Positions 17,924 to 26,808 of a stretch of 64,000 nucleotides of DNA are shown piece after piece; positions within the stretch are counted from its first letter, which is position 1, and each line of letters opens with the position of its first letter. A program made the position numbers and the translations under genes. This DNA comes from Janthinobacterium lividum (GTDB lineage: Bacteria > Pseudomonadota > Gammaproteobacteria > Burkholderiales > Burkholderiaceae_D), in assembly GCF_034424625.1 (NCBI RefSeq), contig NZ_CP139976.1, positions 5,580,001-5,644,000 on the forward strand, in the 5' to 3' direction. Below the pieces are notes generated by a model. The model was not told the origin of the DNA, searched no databases, and was given only the letters and a program-made list of their open reading frames with translations.

Positions 17924-19387
17924 TTATAAACTGCGCAGCGCCCCTTCCAGCTGCGGATAGCGGAAGGCAAATCCTTCGGCCAGCAGGCGGCGCGGCGCCA
18001 CCCGCTGGCCTTCCACCAGCAAGTCGGCCTGCTCGCCCAGCAAGGCGCGCATGACGAAGGCCGGCGTGGGCATGACGCTGGGGCGGTGCAGCACGGCGCC
18101 CGCCACCTGGGCGAAGCGGCGCTGCTCGATGGCTTCCGGCGCGCAAAAGTTATACGCGCCGCTGACCATGCCCTGCTCACTGCGGCGCGCCAGATGAGCC
18201 ATGCCGCGGATCACGTCGCGCACATGCACCCACGTGACCCACTGCTGGCCGCTGCCGAGGGGGCCGCCCACGCCGAAGCGGATCGGCAGCAGCATCTGCG
18301 GCAGCGAACCCTGGTGGCCGAAGACGAGGCCAAAGCGCATGCAGCCCACCTGTACGCCATAGCACTCCGCCTGGCGCGCGGCGGCTTCCCATTCCTGGCA
18401 CAGCTGCGACATGAAGATGGCTTGCGGCGCGCTGTCTTCATCGAGCTGCGTCGCATCGCCCTGCGGCTGCACGCCGTAATAGCCGATGGCCGACGCCGAC
18501 AGCAGCACCCGTGGCTTGTGCTGCGCGCGGGCGATCCATGCCACCAGGGCCTGCGTCAGCGCCACGCGGCTGCGGCGCAAAGTGGCTTTGCGCGCGTCCG
18601 TCCAGCGCTTCCCGACGATGCGCGCGCCGGCCAGGTTGACGACCATGTCGATGCGCTGCGCATCCGGCAATGCGTCCAGCGCCTGGATGCAGCGCACCTG
18701 GCCATTAAATGTCCATGCAGCCTGCTTGGGCTGGCGCGTCAGCACCGTCACCGCATGGCCGTCGGCCAGCAAGGCGCTGACCAACTGCTGGCCGATGAAA
18801 CCCGTGGCGCCCGTCACCAGCACGGACTGCGGCGCGGCGGCAAAGCGCAGACGCTCCTCCTGCTCTGCCGTCTCCTGCACCTTGCGCCGTCCCAGCCGCC
18901 ACACGGCATACGCATCGCGCAGGCCGGACAGGCCCACGCCCACGCCGCACAGGGCCAGGAAGACGCTAAGCCAGCCATACGGCTGCCACACGAGGGCCGT
19001 CGGCAAGCTGGCCCACTCGCTGCTATTGAGCGCCAGCAGCGCGATAAAGGCGCCCGCATTGATCGCCAGCACCGTATGCGTGACCCGCTCCGTGGCCGGC
19101 AAGAGGCGGGTCTGGTCTTCCACCACGAAATCCCACAGGGTCAGCACGATTTCCACGCCAAAGACGATCACCAGCACCCAGGCCCAGGCGCCATGCCACT
19201 CCCAGGCGGCCAGGCCCACGAACAGCAGGCTGTAGATCAGGGCGCGCGTCGCATGGATGGTCAATTCGAGGCGCGCCGATGCCTTTTGCGGCAGCGCCTC
19301 CGTGATTTCATGGTGATAGATGGTGTCGAAGGCGCCCAGGCAGCCTTGCGCCGCCATCAGTTGCAGGGCCAGCAAATGCGTATTCAT
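17924..19387 (-). CDS. Membrane domain fused to TIGR01777/SDR39U1-type epimerase
   Basis: Protein of 487 residues in two parts. About 1-180 is a membrane unit with several hydrophobic helices (starting LLALQLMAAQGCLGAFDTIYHHE, with conserved-looking acidic and His residues between helices). About 195-487 is an SDR of the TIGR01777 class, with VTGATGFIGQQLV as the nucleotide site, NLAGARI, SASAIGYYG and the C-terminal DUF1731-like tail. The TIGR01777 protein is usually stand-alone and of unknown substrate. It overlaps DUF4166 by 4 bp and follows gbsR, so the three are surely co-transcribed. Confidence 0.85.
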   Translation of the reverse strand: MNTHLLALQLMAAQGCLGAFDTIYHHEITEALPQKASARLELTIHATRALIYSLLFVGLAAWEWHGAWAWVLVIVFGVEIVLTLWDFVVEDQTRLLPATERVTHTVLAINAGAFIALLALNSSEWASLPTALVWQPYGWLSVFLALCGVGVGLSGLRDAYAVWRLGRRKVQETAEQEERLRFAAAPQSVLVTGATGFIGQQLVSALLADGHAVTVLTRQPKQAAWTFNGQVRCIQALDALPDAQRIDMVVNLAGARIVGKRWTDARKATLRRSRVALTQALVAWIARAQHKPRVLLSASAIGYYGVQPQGDATQLDEDSAPQAIFMSQLCQEWEAAARQAECYGVQVGCMRFGLVFGHQGSLPQMLLPIRFGVGGPLGSGQQWVTWVHVRDVIRGMAHLARRSEQGMVSGAYNFCAPEAIEQRRFAQVAGAVLHRPSVMPTPAFVMRALLGEQADLLVEGQRVAPRRLLAEGFAFRYPQLEGALRSL

Positions 19388-20025
19388 GGTGTTTCCTTCA
19401 TTTCCGGCGCGGCGGACTCGCGGAACACGCCCACTTGCGTAAACGTGGTGCCGAACAGGGCGTGGCGGATCTCGATGCGGATGTTGAATTGCTGCGGCGT
19501 GTCGTTGCGGTGGCACAGATAGGTCTTGCCGGGCGTGAGCACGCCGGGCAGCGGCATGCGCCAGCCGAAAAGGTCCCAAAAATAGCCATCGCTGGTGAAA
19601 TGCAGGTTGCCATCCTCGACGTGGAGCAGCAGCTTCATGCCCAGGCCCATGCCCACGTATTCGAGCACTTCGCCCTTTGCGCTTTCGGCCATATAGGACG
19701 TGAAGCGGATGGGCACGCGGCCATGCAGGCGGTAGGTGCGCTGCTTGAAGATGAAGGGGCAGCCGGGGCGCGAATAGACTTCGATATCCACGGGGAAGCC
19801 GTGGTCGTCGTACGGGATCAAAGCGCCATCGATGAACGGGCGCGTGAGCCAGCCCAGCACCTTGCCCAGGCGCGAGCTGGTGAGTTCACTGAGTTCGCCC
19901 CGGTAATACAGGGGCTGGCCCGGCGCGGGATTTTTCTCGAAGCGGCGGCGGATATCCGGGTGCAGGGTCAGCCACTGTGCGCCCATCACCTTCTTGAACA
20001 GCTCTCCTTCCGAAGGGCCGTTCAT
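19384..20025 (-). CDS. DUF4166 domain protein
   Basis: Soluble protein of 213 residues. It begins LFKKVMGAQWLTLHPDIRRRFEKNP and ends with a FNIRIEIRHALFGTTFTQVG-type strand, the DUF4166 pattern also found fused to SDR oxidoreductases in other bacteria. Function is unknown. It overlaps gbsR by 4 bp upstream and the membrane-SDR gene by 4 bp downstream, so the products likely work together. Aromatic and basic residues suggest a lipid- or ligand-binding barrel, but this is a guess. Confidence 0.85.
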   Translation of the reverse strand: MNGPSEGELFKKVMGAQWLTLHPDIRRRFEKNPAPGQPLYYRGELSELTSSRLGKVLGWLTRPFIDGALIPYDDHGFPVDIEVYSRPGCPFIFKQRTYRLHGRVPIRFTSYMAESAKGEVLEYVGMGLGMKLLLHVEDGNLHFTSDGYFWDLFGWRMPLPGVLTPGKTYLCHRNDTPQQFNIRIEIRHALFGTTFTQVGVFRESAAPEMKETP

Positions 20026-20582
20026 GATTTGCCACGCTTGCCCGGTTTGTCTTCCGGGCTGAGGAACTTGGCCACCTTGCCGCCCATCGACAGCATGCGC
20101 TGCAGGGTGGCGGGCGGCAGGTTTTTATAATCGCTGTAGGTGCTGCTGAGCATCTCCAAAAACGCCAGCACTTCGCCCATGCGTTCCAAAGTAGCCGGTG
20201 GAATGGCCGCATCGTGCTCGCCCTCGATCGCGCACTCGCGCAGCACCGTCAGGGTGGGGTCGATCTCGCGCCGCTTGCGCTCTTCCATGATGACGCGGAA
20301 GATTTCCCACACATCCTGCAGGGCGACGAAATGGTCGCGCCGGTCCCCCATCACATGCGTGATGCGCGCCAGGCCCCAGCTTTGCAATTCCTTCAGGCTG
20401 TTGCTGACGTTGGACCTGGCCACGTTCAGGCTGGCCGCGATGTCTTCCGCCGTCAGCGGTTCATTCGCCAGGAACAGCAGCGCGTGGATTTGCGCCACCG
20501 TGCGGTTGACGCCCCAGCGGGTGCCCATCTCGCCCCAGTGCAGAATATATTTCTGCGTGGTTGGACTCAGAACGCCTACCAT
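20022..20582 (-). CDS. GbsR/MarR-type transcriptional regulator
   Basis: Regulator of 186 residues. The winged helix-turn-helix is at about 35-100 (LTAEDIAASLNVARSNVSNSL as recognition region), followed by a helical C-terminal part with two long helices. The GbsR branch is known for control of glycine-betaine synthesis in Bacillus, but proteobacterial members control various targets. It is the first gene of a three- to five-gene unit and lies directly downstream of the unassigned lipid cluster. A palindrome overlaps the -10 of its own promoter, so negative autoregulation is likely. Confidence 0.87.
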   Translation of the reverse strand: MVGVLSPTTQKYILHWGEMGTRWGVNRTVAQIHALLFLANEPLTAEDIAASLNVARSNVSNSLKELQSWGLARITHVMGDRRDHFVALQDVWEIFRVIMEERKRREIDPTLTVLRECAIEGEHDAAIPPATLERMGEVLAFLEMLSSTYSDYKNLPPATLQRMLSMGGKVAKFLSPEDKPGKRGKS

Positions 20583-20712
20583 AACCTACTCCGCGTCGCG
20601 CTTTGCGGTCTGCGATGCTCACTGTGCTCAAGCACAGTTGCGCTTCTCGGCCACAAATCGCTGCCGCTCGCTACGATTCTCTCAGGCGTTCTTGATTTCA
20701 TGATTTTCTCTT

Positions 20713-20732
20713 ATTTCTGTCGTTACAGAAAT
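20713..20732. promoter_or_regulatory. Probable GbsR-family operator
   Basis: Perfect inverted repeat ATTTCTGT-cgtt-ACAGAAAT, with a third half-site ACAGAAA at 20743-20749, 18 bp from the matching arm. It covers the end of the predicted -10 box and the start site of gbsR, the right place for a repressor. Palindromic sites of this size are usual for MarR-fold dimers. Confidence 0.65.
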
Positions 20733-20758
20733 GTAAGACGGAACAGAAACCGAGTCAA
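20730..20758 (-). promoter_or_regulatory. Sigma-70 promoter of gbsR
   Basis: On the minus strand TTGACT (20758-20753) and TACATT (20735-20730) are separated by 17 bp. Transcription would start near 20723, leaving about 140 nt of leader that contains a small hairpin (arms ACTGTGCT/AGCACAGT at 20621-20638). The promoter begins right after the desaturase stop at 20769, so gbsR and its downstream genes can be expressed apart from the lipid cluster. Confidence 0.6.
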
Positions 20759-20768
20759 GCACGATTCG

Positions 20769-21893
20769 TTACAGGTCCCTGCTGGCGGGTGGCTGGCCCA
20801 TGGCGCGCAGGAATTGCTGCTGCGAAGCGTGCAGCTGGCCATAACCGAGTTCGCGGTACACGAGACCGTGGCGCGGCGCCAGTTCGGCCAGGATGCGCGC
20901 CAGCGCCGGGTAGTGGCGGTGGTTCCAGGTGGGGAACAAGTGGTGCGTCAGGTGCAGGTTCAAACCGCCCAGCCAGTAACCGAGCCAGCGCAGGCGGCGC
21001 GGCTGCGGCGTCCAGTCGCAAGACGTGTAAAACGTGTGCTGGTACCAGTCGTGCGGCAGCGTACCGTCCGCGCCCGGCTGGAAAAACTCGACTTCGGCCC
21101 AGTGCGTGCCCAGGATCAGCGCCACCAGCGCGCACGAGGCGATCATCTGGCCCACGAAATACGCACCCAGCACCACGCCCCAGCCGATGCCGTGCTGCTG
21201 CAGCACCCACATGGGCAGCGCCAGCACCAGCGCCACATGGCCCAGCTTCCAGCCCAGGAACGACAGCCAACCGCGCCAGCCCTGCAGCCGGCTGTGCGCG
21301 GCCACGGGCGTCTTGCCGAAGCGGTCCAGCCAGTCGCCATACCAGTTCAAATAAGGCAGCGACAGGGCCGCCACCACGGGCCAGTACAGGTATTGATAGC
21401 GGTACTGCGGCGACCAGCGTTGGAACGGTGTCTGGCGCAAAAACGGATTCGGTTCCGTGTCGAGGTCATAGCCCTCCACGTTGGCATACGTGTGATGGAA
21501 ATGCACGTGGCGGATGGTCCAGAAATCCGTATCCACGCCCACGGGCAAGCCCACCAGGCGGATCAGCACGCGGTTCCAGGCTCCCTGGCGGAAGATGGCG
21601 CTGTGGGCCGCGTCGTGCAGGGTATTCATGGCCAGCGCCATGGCCGCGACCAGGCAAGCCACATAGCTGGCGACAAACGGCCAGGTGCCGCCGGCATTCA
21701 AGGCCAGCGCATACAGCCCCACCGTCAGCGCGGCCAGGAACACGGTTTTCGCATGCAGGCGCCAATCGCCGAAGCGGTGTTTTCCTTTGTCCGCCAGATA
21801 GGCGTCGGCGCGCGCGCGCAATTCGCGGCGGAAGGCGGAATCGCGGGCGGGCTGGAAGCGCAGCGGCGGCAGCGAAGGTACAGGCTGCGTCAC
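20769..21893 (-). CDS. Membrane fatty acid desaturase
   Basis: Integral membrane di-iron desaturase of 374 residues. The three histidine boxes are complete: HDAAH, HVHFHH and HLTHH, spaced as in acyl-lipid and acyl-CoA desaturases, with hydrophobic helices between them. It inserts a double bond in a fatty acyl chain. A GTG start at 21893 is chosen because it overlaps the preceding stop as GTGA; the long upstream frame is a shadow. It is the last of seven tightly packed genes. Confidence 0.88.
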   Translation of the reverse strand: MTQPVPSLPPLRFQPARDSAFRRELRARADAYLADKGKHRFGDWRLHAKTVFLAALTVGLYALALNAGGTWPFVASYVACLVAAMALAMNTLHDAAHSAIFRQGAWNRVLIRLVGLPVGVDTDFWTIRHVHFHHTYANVEGYDLDTEPNPFLRQTPFQRWSPQYRYQYLYWPVVAALSLPYLNWYGDWLDRFGKTPVAAHSRLQGWRGWLSFLGWKLGHVALVLALPMWVLQQHGIGWGVVLGAYFVGQMIASCALVALILGTHWAEVEFFQPGADGTLPHDWYQHTFYTSCDWTPQPRRLRWLGYWLGGLNLHLTHHLFPTWNHRHYPALARILAELAPRHGLVYRELGYGQLHASQQQFLRAMGQPPASRDL

Positions 21894-23005
21894 GCGCGCG
21901 TCCCTGCCGCTGCTGGCCACCACAGGCGGCGCGCGCCATCGAGGCCATGCGCCAGCAGCGCAGCCAGGAAGACCATGCCCCACGCATCGCGCGCGCCATA
22001 CCAGCCCAGATACAGGGCCGGCATGGCCAGGGCGATGGCGACCCAGGCGATGGCGCCCCAGCGGCGCGCATCCGACAGGCCGCCCAACGCCAGGGTGCCG
22101 CCAAAGATCAGCACAAACAGGATGACCTGCTGCGCGCCGGCCAGCACTGCTTCGTGATTGACGTAATAAATTACGAGGCCAAACAGGATCACGCCGCCGA
22201 TACCGATGAACAGCTCGGGCACGTGGAAAGTGCCGCGCGACTGCCAGTGGGGAAAGCGCGCGCGCAGCCATGTGAACAGTTTGCCGTTGCTGGCCAGCAG
22301 CGGGTTATGCGTTTGTGTCATGCCCTTCACGCCATAGCGCATTTCCACGCCCTCGAGTTCGGGCTGGAAGCTGCCGAACAGCCTGTCCCACAGCAGCAAA
22401 GTACCGCCGAAATTGCGGTTGATATAGCGTTTGTCCGTGCCGTGGTGCACGCGGTGGTGCGAGGGCGTGACCATGAATTTATCGAGGATGCCGGACTTGT
22501 TCACCAGCGCATTGTGGTTATAGAACTGCACCGTGTAATGCAGGGACGAAACGACGAGGAAGATTTCCAGCGGCACGCCCAGCACGGCCAGGATGGCGAT
22601 GAAGGGGAAATTCGTCAGCGACGAATACCAGGAATTGCGCACACCCAGCGACAGGTTGAAATGCTCGCCCTGGTGGTGCACCACGTGCACGGCCCACAGC
22701 AAAGGGATTTTATGATGCAGCCGGTGCATCCAGTAAAAGCACAAATCCCAGGCAAAAAAAGCGAAGACCCATTGCGCCGCCACGGGCCACTGGTCGACGA
22801 TGTGCAGGTTCACATGGCGCAGCAGCAGGGCGAAGGCCGCCACTTCCACGCCGCGGAACACCCACATCAGGATGTGCCCTGAATTGAGGTTGAAGATCAC
22901 GTCCTTCCATGGCACGGGCGTCTTGCGCACCCATTTCAGGATCAGCAGTTCGGCCAGCACGAAGGCCAGCATGATCAAAAACGACAGGGCAAATGGATTC
23001 ATCAT
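21890..23005 (-). CDS. Sterol desaturase / fatty acid hydroxylase family protein
   Basis: Membrane di-iron oxygenase of 371 residues. His motifs are WMHRLHHK, HVVHHQGEHFN, HNALVNKSG and HHRVHHGTD, as in the FA_hydroxylase superfamily. A further C-terminal block of four hydrophobic helices follows (about 280-360). The family oxidises C-H bonds in sterols, fatty acids, sphingoid bases or alkylglycerols; the substrate here is unknown. It overlaps its upstream neighbour by 4 bp (ATGA) and its downstream neighbour by 4 bp (GTGA), so translation is coupled. Confidence 0.87.
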   Translation of the reverse strand: MMNPFALSFLIMLAFVLAELLILKWVRKTPVPWKDVIFNLNSGHILMWVFRGVEVAAFALLLRHVNLHIVDQWPVAAQWVFAFFAWDLCFYWMHRLHHKIPLLWAVHVVHHQGEHFNLSLGVRNSWYSSLTNFPFIAILAVLGVPLEIFLVVSSLHYTVQFYNHNALVNKSGILDKFMVTPSHHRVHHGTDKRYINRNFGGTLLLWDRLFGSFQPELEGVEMRYGVKGMTQTHNPLLASNGKLFTWLRARFPHWQSRGTFHVPELFIGIGGVILFGLVIYYVNHEAVLAGAQQVILFVLIFGGTLALGGLSDARRWGAIAWVAIALAMPALYLGWYGARDAWGMVFLAALLAHGLDGARRLWWPAAAGTRA

Positions 23006-23640
23006 GGTGCGGTTTTCATGGAAACGGCGCGGCGGGCAGCCAAGGATACCTGCATTTTGGCCAGCATGCCGCCAGCGATGCCAACGGCCAGGCCGGCGGC
23101 CAGGTCGATGCTCACGTGCCGGCGCAGCGCGATGATGGCGTAGCAGATGGCCAGGCCCAGCGCCACGGCCAGCGCGGAGCGCAGCAGGTGGCGCTTGTCG
23201 CACAAGGCCCACACGCACAGCAGGGTCAGGGCGCCGTGCAGCGACGGCAGGCAGTTTTGCGTGGAATCCGCCGCCTGCAGCATGCGCAGCGCCTGCGTAC
23301 TCCAGGCATTGCCTGCACCTACGGGCGGATACGCGAGCGTGGTCGGATACAGCAGGAACACCACGCCGCACATGACGGCGGAAAGCGCCATGGCGCGCGC
23401 CAGCCAGCGCACCCGCGCCGCATCGGCCGCCAGGTAGGCGTAGGGGATCAGGATGAAGAAGGACAGGTACAGCCAGATGGCAACGTCCGTATAGGGAATG
23501 GCGCGCTCGATGGCCGTTTCCGGCAGCAGCACGCCCTGCCCTTGCAGCAGGTCGCTGGAAAAATACACGAGGCCGACGCTGCCCCAGCCGGCCAGCAAAT
23601 GCAGCAGGCGGCCGCGTACGGTCATGGAAGAAAGGTTCAT
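23002..23640 (-). CDS. PAP2-superfamily membrane protein (lipid phosphatase or phosphotransferase)
   Basis: Membrane protein of 212 residues with about five to six helices. Phosphatase motifs 2 and 3 are visible: SLHGALTL (about 140-147) and RRHVSIDLAAG (HxxxD, about 172-182). Motif 1 is weak. The arrangement, with His in a SLH context and a late HxxxD, recalls inositol-phosphorylceramide synthase (AUR1-like) and related phosphotransferases rather than classic PgpB. It likely acts on a lipid phosphate or transfers a head group. It overlaps both neighbours by 4 bp. Confidence 0.82.
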   Translation of the reverse strand: MNLSSMTVRGRLLHLLAGWGSVGLVYFSSDLLQGQGVLLPETAIERAIPYTDVAIWLYLSFFILIPYAYLAADAARVRWLARAMALSAVMCGVVFLLYPTTLAYPPVGAGNAWSTQALRMLQAADSTQNCLPSLHGALTLLCVWALCDKRHLLRSALAVALGLAICYAIIALRRHVSIDLAAGLAVGIAGGMLAKMQVSLAARRAVSMKTAP

Positions 23641-24941
23641 GCGGTCGCAAGGCGCCGGATGCGGCGCCGTTTCATGGTGGGATCAAAAGGAGGCAGTTCA
23701 GCGCTCGTCGTCCATGCCAGGCCTTCGATGGCCACGCCGAGGCCCTGCAGCACCGCTGCCAGGTGCGCGCGCAGGGCGGCCAGTCCTGCCTCGTCGAGCG
23801 CTGCATGCAATTGCAGGGATGCGTCGCCCGACTGCACCAGGCGGTAATCGGCGTCGGGCGGCAAGACTTGCGCAAAGGCCCGCGTCAGCACGTCGGCAAA
23901 CACCGCGACGGGTGCACCGCCGTTCGCCGATGGCAAAGATGGCAAGAACAGCATGTCGTCGCAGCGCCCTTCGATGCCATCGATGGCGCGCGTGGCGCGG
24001 CCGCACGGGCATGGCGTGGCGCGCGCGATCAGGATGTCGTCCAGGCGGTAGCGCACGATGGGCTGCGTGATACGCGTGAAGTCCGTAATCACGGGCACAA
24101 AGCGCCTCTGTTCAGCGTCCAGCCACTGCGGCTCGATGTGCACGTACTCTTCGTTCAGGTGCAGCACGCCGTGCTCGCAGCTGCTGGCGAGAAAACCCTC
24201 GGTGGCCTGGTAGATTTCATGCACGGCGCCGAACGCCTGCACGATCAGCGCGCGGTCCTGCGCTTCCAGTACTTCGGCCACCGAGATGACTTTTTTCGGC
24301 GCCAGCGCCAGGCTGCCATCGATGACGCGCAAGGCCAGCTGGCGCAGCACCTGGGCCGGCGCGACGATGACGGAGGGCCGATATTGCGCCAGCTGCCCGC
24401 ACAGGCTGTCGAACGGTTCGAACAAATCGTAAAAGGCAAAGGTCAGCCACGGCGAGCGCACGGCCGTGTACAGATTGCTGTTCGCGCGCAGGAACAGGGC
24501 GACCCGCTCGCCGGAAAACAGGCCGTCGGGCAGCGCCTTGGCCAGCATCACGCCCGCCCATTGGGCCTTTTCGCGGGGGCTGACGGTAAACACGGCGCGC
24601 CGCGACGAGGTACCGGACGACAGGCCTACCGTGATGTCGCCGACGGCCGGCGTAAAGTCGCGGCTCTGCTCGGCCGCCATGGCTGCCGCCATCGCTTGCG
24701 CCAAAGTCACCCCTTGCGTATTCATGGCGTCGAAATGCTCGAGCATCAGCGCCTTGTTCATCGTCGGCCACTGCGCCAGCGGCAGATCTCGGTACGGGGC
24801 GAAATAAGCGCTGCGCGCGCACAGCACCGCAATGAAACGGGCCAGTTGCCGTTGCTGGTATGCGTGCAGCTGCGCGCGGTCCGCAAAGCGCAGGCGGCGC
24901 GTACGCCAGTACGACAGCAACAGCCAGAAGAGACGCTTCAC
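23637..24941 (-). CDS. PaaK/F390-synthetase-like adenylate-forming enzyme
   Basis: Protein of 434 residues from the phenylacetate-CoA ligase / coenzyme F390 synthetase branch. The nucleotide loop is VGLSSGTSSRR (about 120-130). A YQATEG motif corresponds to A5, a YRLDD motif to A7, and a CPCG pair is followed by GRCDDML. Members activate a carboxylate with ATP and pass it to a thiol or other acceptor. Partner genes suggest a fatty or beta-hydroxy acid substrate, but nothing in the sequence fixes it. It overlaps neighbours by 4 bp on both sides. Confidence 0.8.
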   Translation of the reverse strand: MKRLFWLLLSYWRTRRLRFADRAQLHAYQQRQLARFIAVLCARSAYFAPYRDLPLAQWPTMNKALMLEHFDAMNTQGVTLAQAMAAAMAAEQSRDFTPAVGDITVGLSSGTSSRRAVFTVSPREKAQWAGVMLAKALPDGLFSGERVALFLRANSNLYTAVRSPWLTFAFYDLFEPFDSLCGQLAQYRPSVIVAPAQVLRQLALRVIDGSLALAPKKVISVAEVLEAQDRALIVQAFGAVHEIYQATEGFLASSCEHGVLHLNEEYVHIEPQWLDAEQRRFVPVITDFTRITQPIVRYRLDDILIARATPCPCGRATRAIDGIEGRCDDMLFLPSLPSANGGAPVAVFADVLTRAFAQVLPPDADYRLVQSGDASLQLHAALDEAGLAALRAHLAAVLQGLGVAIEGLAWTTSAELPPFDPTMKRRRIRRLATA

Positions 24942-25768
24942 GGGCGGCCCGCCACAGGAACATAGTCCGCCGTGTCTTCATGCGTGATGCGGATCTGCGC
25001 ATTGCCCGACTGGTGCAACTGGTGCAGCCGGTTCAGGGTGGCGTAATACGGCGCGCGCTTGTGCTGGATGAGGAACGACAGTTCGGACGGTCCGCGCAGC
25101 TGCTGAAAACTTTCCGGCACCCAGGCCGCATCCGACGCCAGCAAGGTCCAGCCGCTCTCCTGCAGCACGAAGGCGCCCAGATGGCCGATAGCGTGGCCGG
25201 GCAAGTCGACGATGTAGATCTCGCCCGTGCCGCTGACGTCGCGCCCGTGCGTGAATGGCAGCAGGGCGGCCGGCAAGGCCGTCTCGGGCACGCTTTCCAC
25301 GAAATCCAGGCGGTCGGCTATATCGTTTGGCAGCAGCTCGGGCACGAAGGCCTGGCGCACGGCGGCCACGCCGGACAGTCCCCGCACGGCGTCCCAGCCC
25401 GTTTTGGAGGCCATCAGCCGCGCGCCGGGAAAGTCGCGCAGGCCCGCGATATGGTCGGCGTGGAAGTGCGACAGCAGCAGGGTGTGGATGTCGCCGGGCG
25501 ATACGCCATGCGCGCGCAGCTGGCCCTGCAACGACTCGTTCTCATCGAAGGAAATCGGCGTCACCCACGCATACATGCGGTACACGCCCTTCGACGTGGC
25601 GGCGCGGAAGTGCTCGGCGTAACCCGTGTCCCACAGGTACAGGCCCGCGCGCGTCGCTATCAGGTAGGCGCGCGAGGGGAAGCAGCGGCTGGCCAGCCCG
25701 CTGCCTTTCAAGACCATGCACGAAGGATGCGTGCAGTGGCCGACGCGAAACGCGGTGATGCTAGCCAT
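24938..25768 (-). CDS. Metallo-beta-lactamase-fold hydrolase
   Basis: Hydrolase of 276 residues with the zinc motif LLLSHFHADHIAG (HxHxDH), a downstream GHAIGH His and an ASDAAW Asp, i.e. a full dinuclear site. The overall pattern resembles quorum-quenching lactonases and other lactone/thioester hydrolases (AttM/AiiA-like). In this operon a thioesterase or lactonase step is plausible. Start at 25768 (MASITAF) is chosen because upstream in-frame residues are Arg-rich shadow; it overlaps the reductase gene by 8 bp. Confidence 0.85.
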   Translation of the reverse strand: MASITAFRVGHCTHPSCMVLKGSGLASRCFPSRAYLIATRAGLYLWDTGYAEHFRAATSKGVYRMYAWVTPISFDENESLQGQLRAHGVSPGDIHTLLLSHFHADHIAGLRDFPGARLMASKTGWDAVRGLSGVAAVRQAFVPELLPNDIADRLDFVESVPETALPAALLPFTHGRDVSGTGEIYIVDLPGHAIGHLGAFVLQESGWTLLASDAAWVPESFQQLRGPSELSFLIQHKRAPYYATLNRLHQLHQSGNAQIRITHEDTADYVPVAGRP

Positions 25769-26798
25769 TGCGCTCCTTGCCCACCTTGTGCGCCGCCGCT
25801 TCCTGGCGCATCCACTGCGCCGTGCGGGCAATGCCGTCCTGCAGGCTGACGATGGGACGGTAGCCGAGCACCTTGCGCGCCTTGGCGCTGTCGAGCGTCA
25901 TGTCGAAGCTGAGCGCACCGATGCTGTAGGGCGTGAGCGCCGGTTCGCGGCGCGTAAAGCGCGAGGCAAACTGCATCAGGCGCGCCACCAGCGCCAGCAC
26001 GCGGTACGGCACGCTGACGATCTCGAACGGCTGCTGCAAATGATCGCAGAACAGGGTGCGCAAAATGTCGCACAAGCGCGCCGGCTCACCATTCGTGATG
26101 TTGAAGGCGGCGCCGGAAGCGATGGTCTTGTGCACGGTGGCCAGCCACATCGCATGCACGACATTGTCGACATAGGTGATGTCGATGGTGGCCGCGCCGC
26201 CATTGGGCAGCGGCAGCTTGCCGCCGCGCTGTTCCAGTACCCTCGCCAGGCGCGGAATCAGGACCTGGTCGTGCGGGCCGAAGATGGCGCGCGGGCGCAG
26301 GATCACGCACGTCATGCCGCGGTGGCGGTCGACGCAGTCCTGCACCAGTTTTTCCGCCATCGCCTTGCTGCGCGCGTAGGCGTTGACAAAGGCGTCGGGG
26401 CGGAAGGTTTCCGGCACCTCGTAGCGGTTGCGGTAATCGAAATAGATGGCCGGCGTGGAGATGTGCACGAAGCGCGCCACGTGCAGGCTGGCGGCCGCGC
26501 GCAGCAGCTGGGCCGTGGCCGTGACGTTGGCTGCGATGAAATCGCGCTCGGGGCCCCATGGCGACGACAGCGCGGCGCAGTGCCAGACGGTGTCCATGCC
26601 GCGCACCAGCTCGTCGACCTGGCGCGGCGATGCTTGCGCCAGGTCGAGCGCCACGAATTGCGCGCCCATGCGTTCCAGTTCGCGGCCCACGGCGGCGTTG
26701 CGGCCCGTGGCGCGCACTTCCACGCCCTGCGCCAGCAGGGTGCGCACGGCATTGCGCCCCAACCCGCCCGTCGCTCCCGTGACCAGTATCCGCCTCAT
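25761..26798 (-). CDS. NAD(P)-dependent 3-beta-hydroxysteroid dehydrogenase-like reductase
   Basis: Extended SDR of 345 residues. It begins with ILVTGATGGLGRNAV (GxxGxxG), and the catalytic YARSK (YxxxK) is at about residue 150. A 3-beta-HSD/epimerase C-terminal domain ends with TAQWMRQ. It resembles OleD-type 2-alkyl-3-oxoacid reductases in general layout. An ATG at 26819 is also in frame, but AAGGTGG just before 26798 and the position of the first beta strand favour 26798. It follows the KAS III-like gene after 10 bp. Confidence 0.85.
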   Translation of the reverse strand: MRRILVTGATGGLGRNAVRTLLAQGVEVRATGRNAAVGRELERMGAQFVALDLAQASPRQVDELVRGMDTVWHCAALSSPWGPERDFIAANVTATAQLLRAAASLHVARFVHISTPAIYFDYRNRYEVPETFRPDAFVNAYARSKAMAEKLVQDCVDRHRGMTCVILRPRAIFGPHDQVLIPRLARVLEQRGGKLPLPNGGAATIDITYVDNVVHAMWLATVHKTIASGAAFNITNGEPARLCDILRTLFCDHLQQPFEIVSVPYRVLALVARLMQFASRFTRREPALTPYSIGALSFDMTLDSAKARKVLGYRPIVSLQDGIARTAQWMRQEAAAHKVGKERNG

Positions 26799-26808
26799 CA
26801 CACCACCT

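Noticed and set aside
20214..22882. Long plus-strand frames of 647 and 697 aa opposite the desaturase genes
   Set aside because: Shadows; histidine boxes and helices are in the minus-strand frames.
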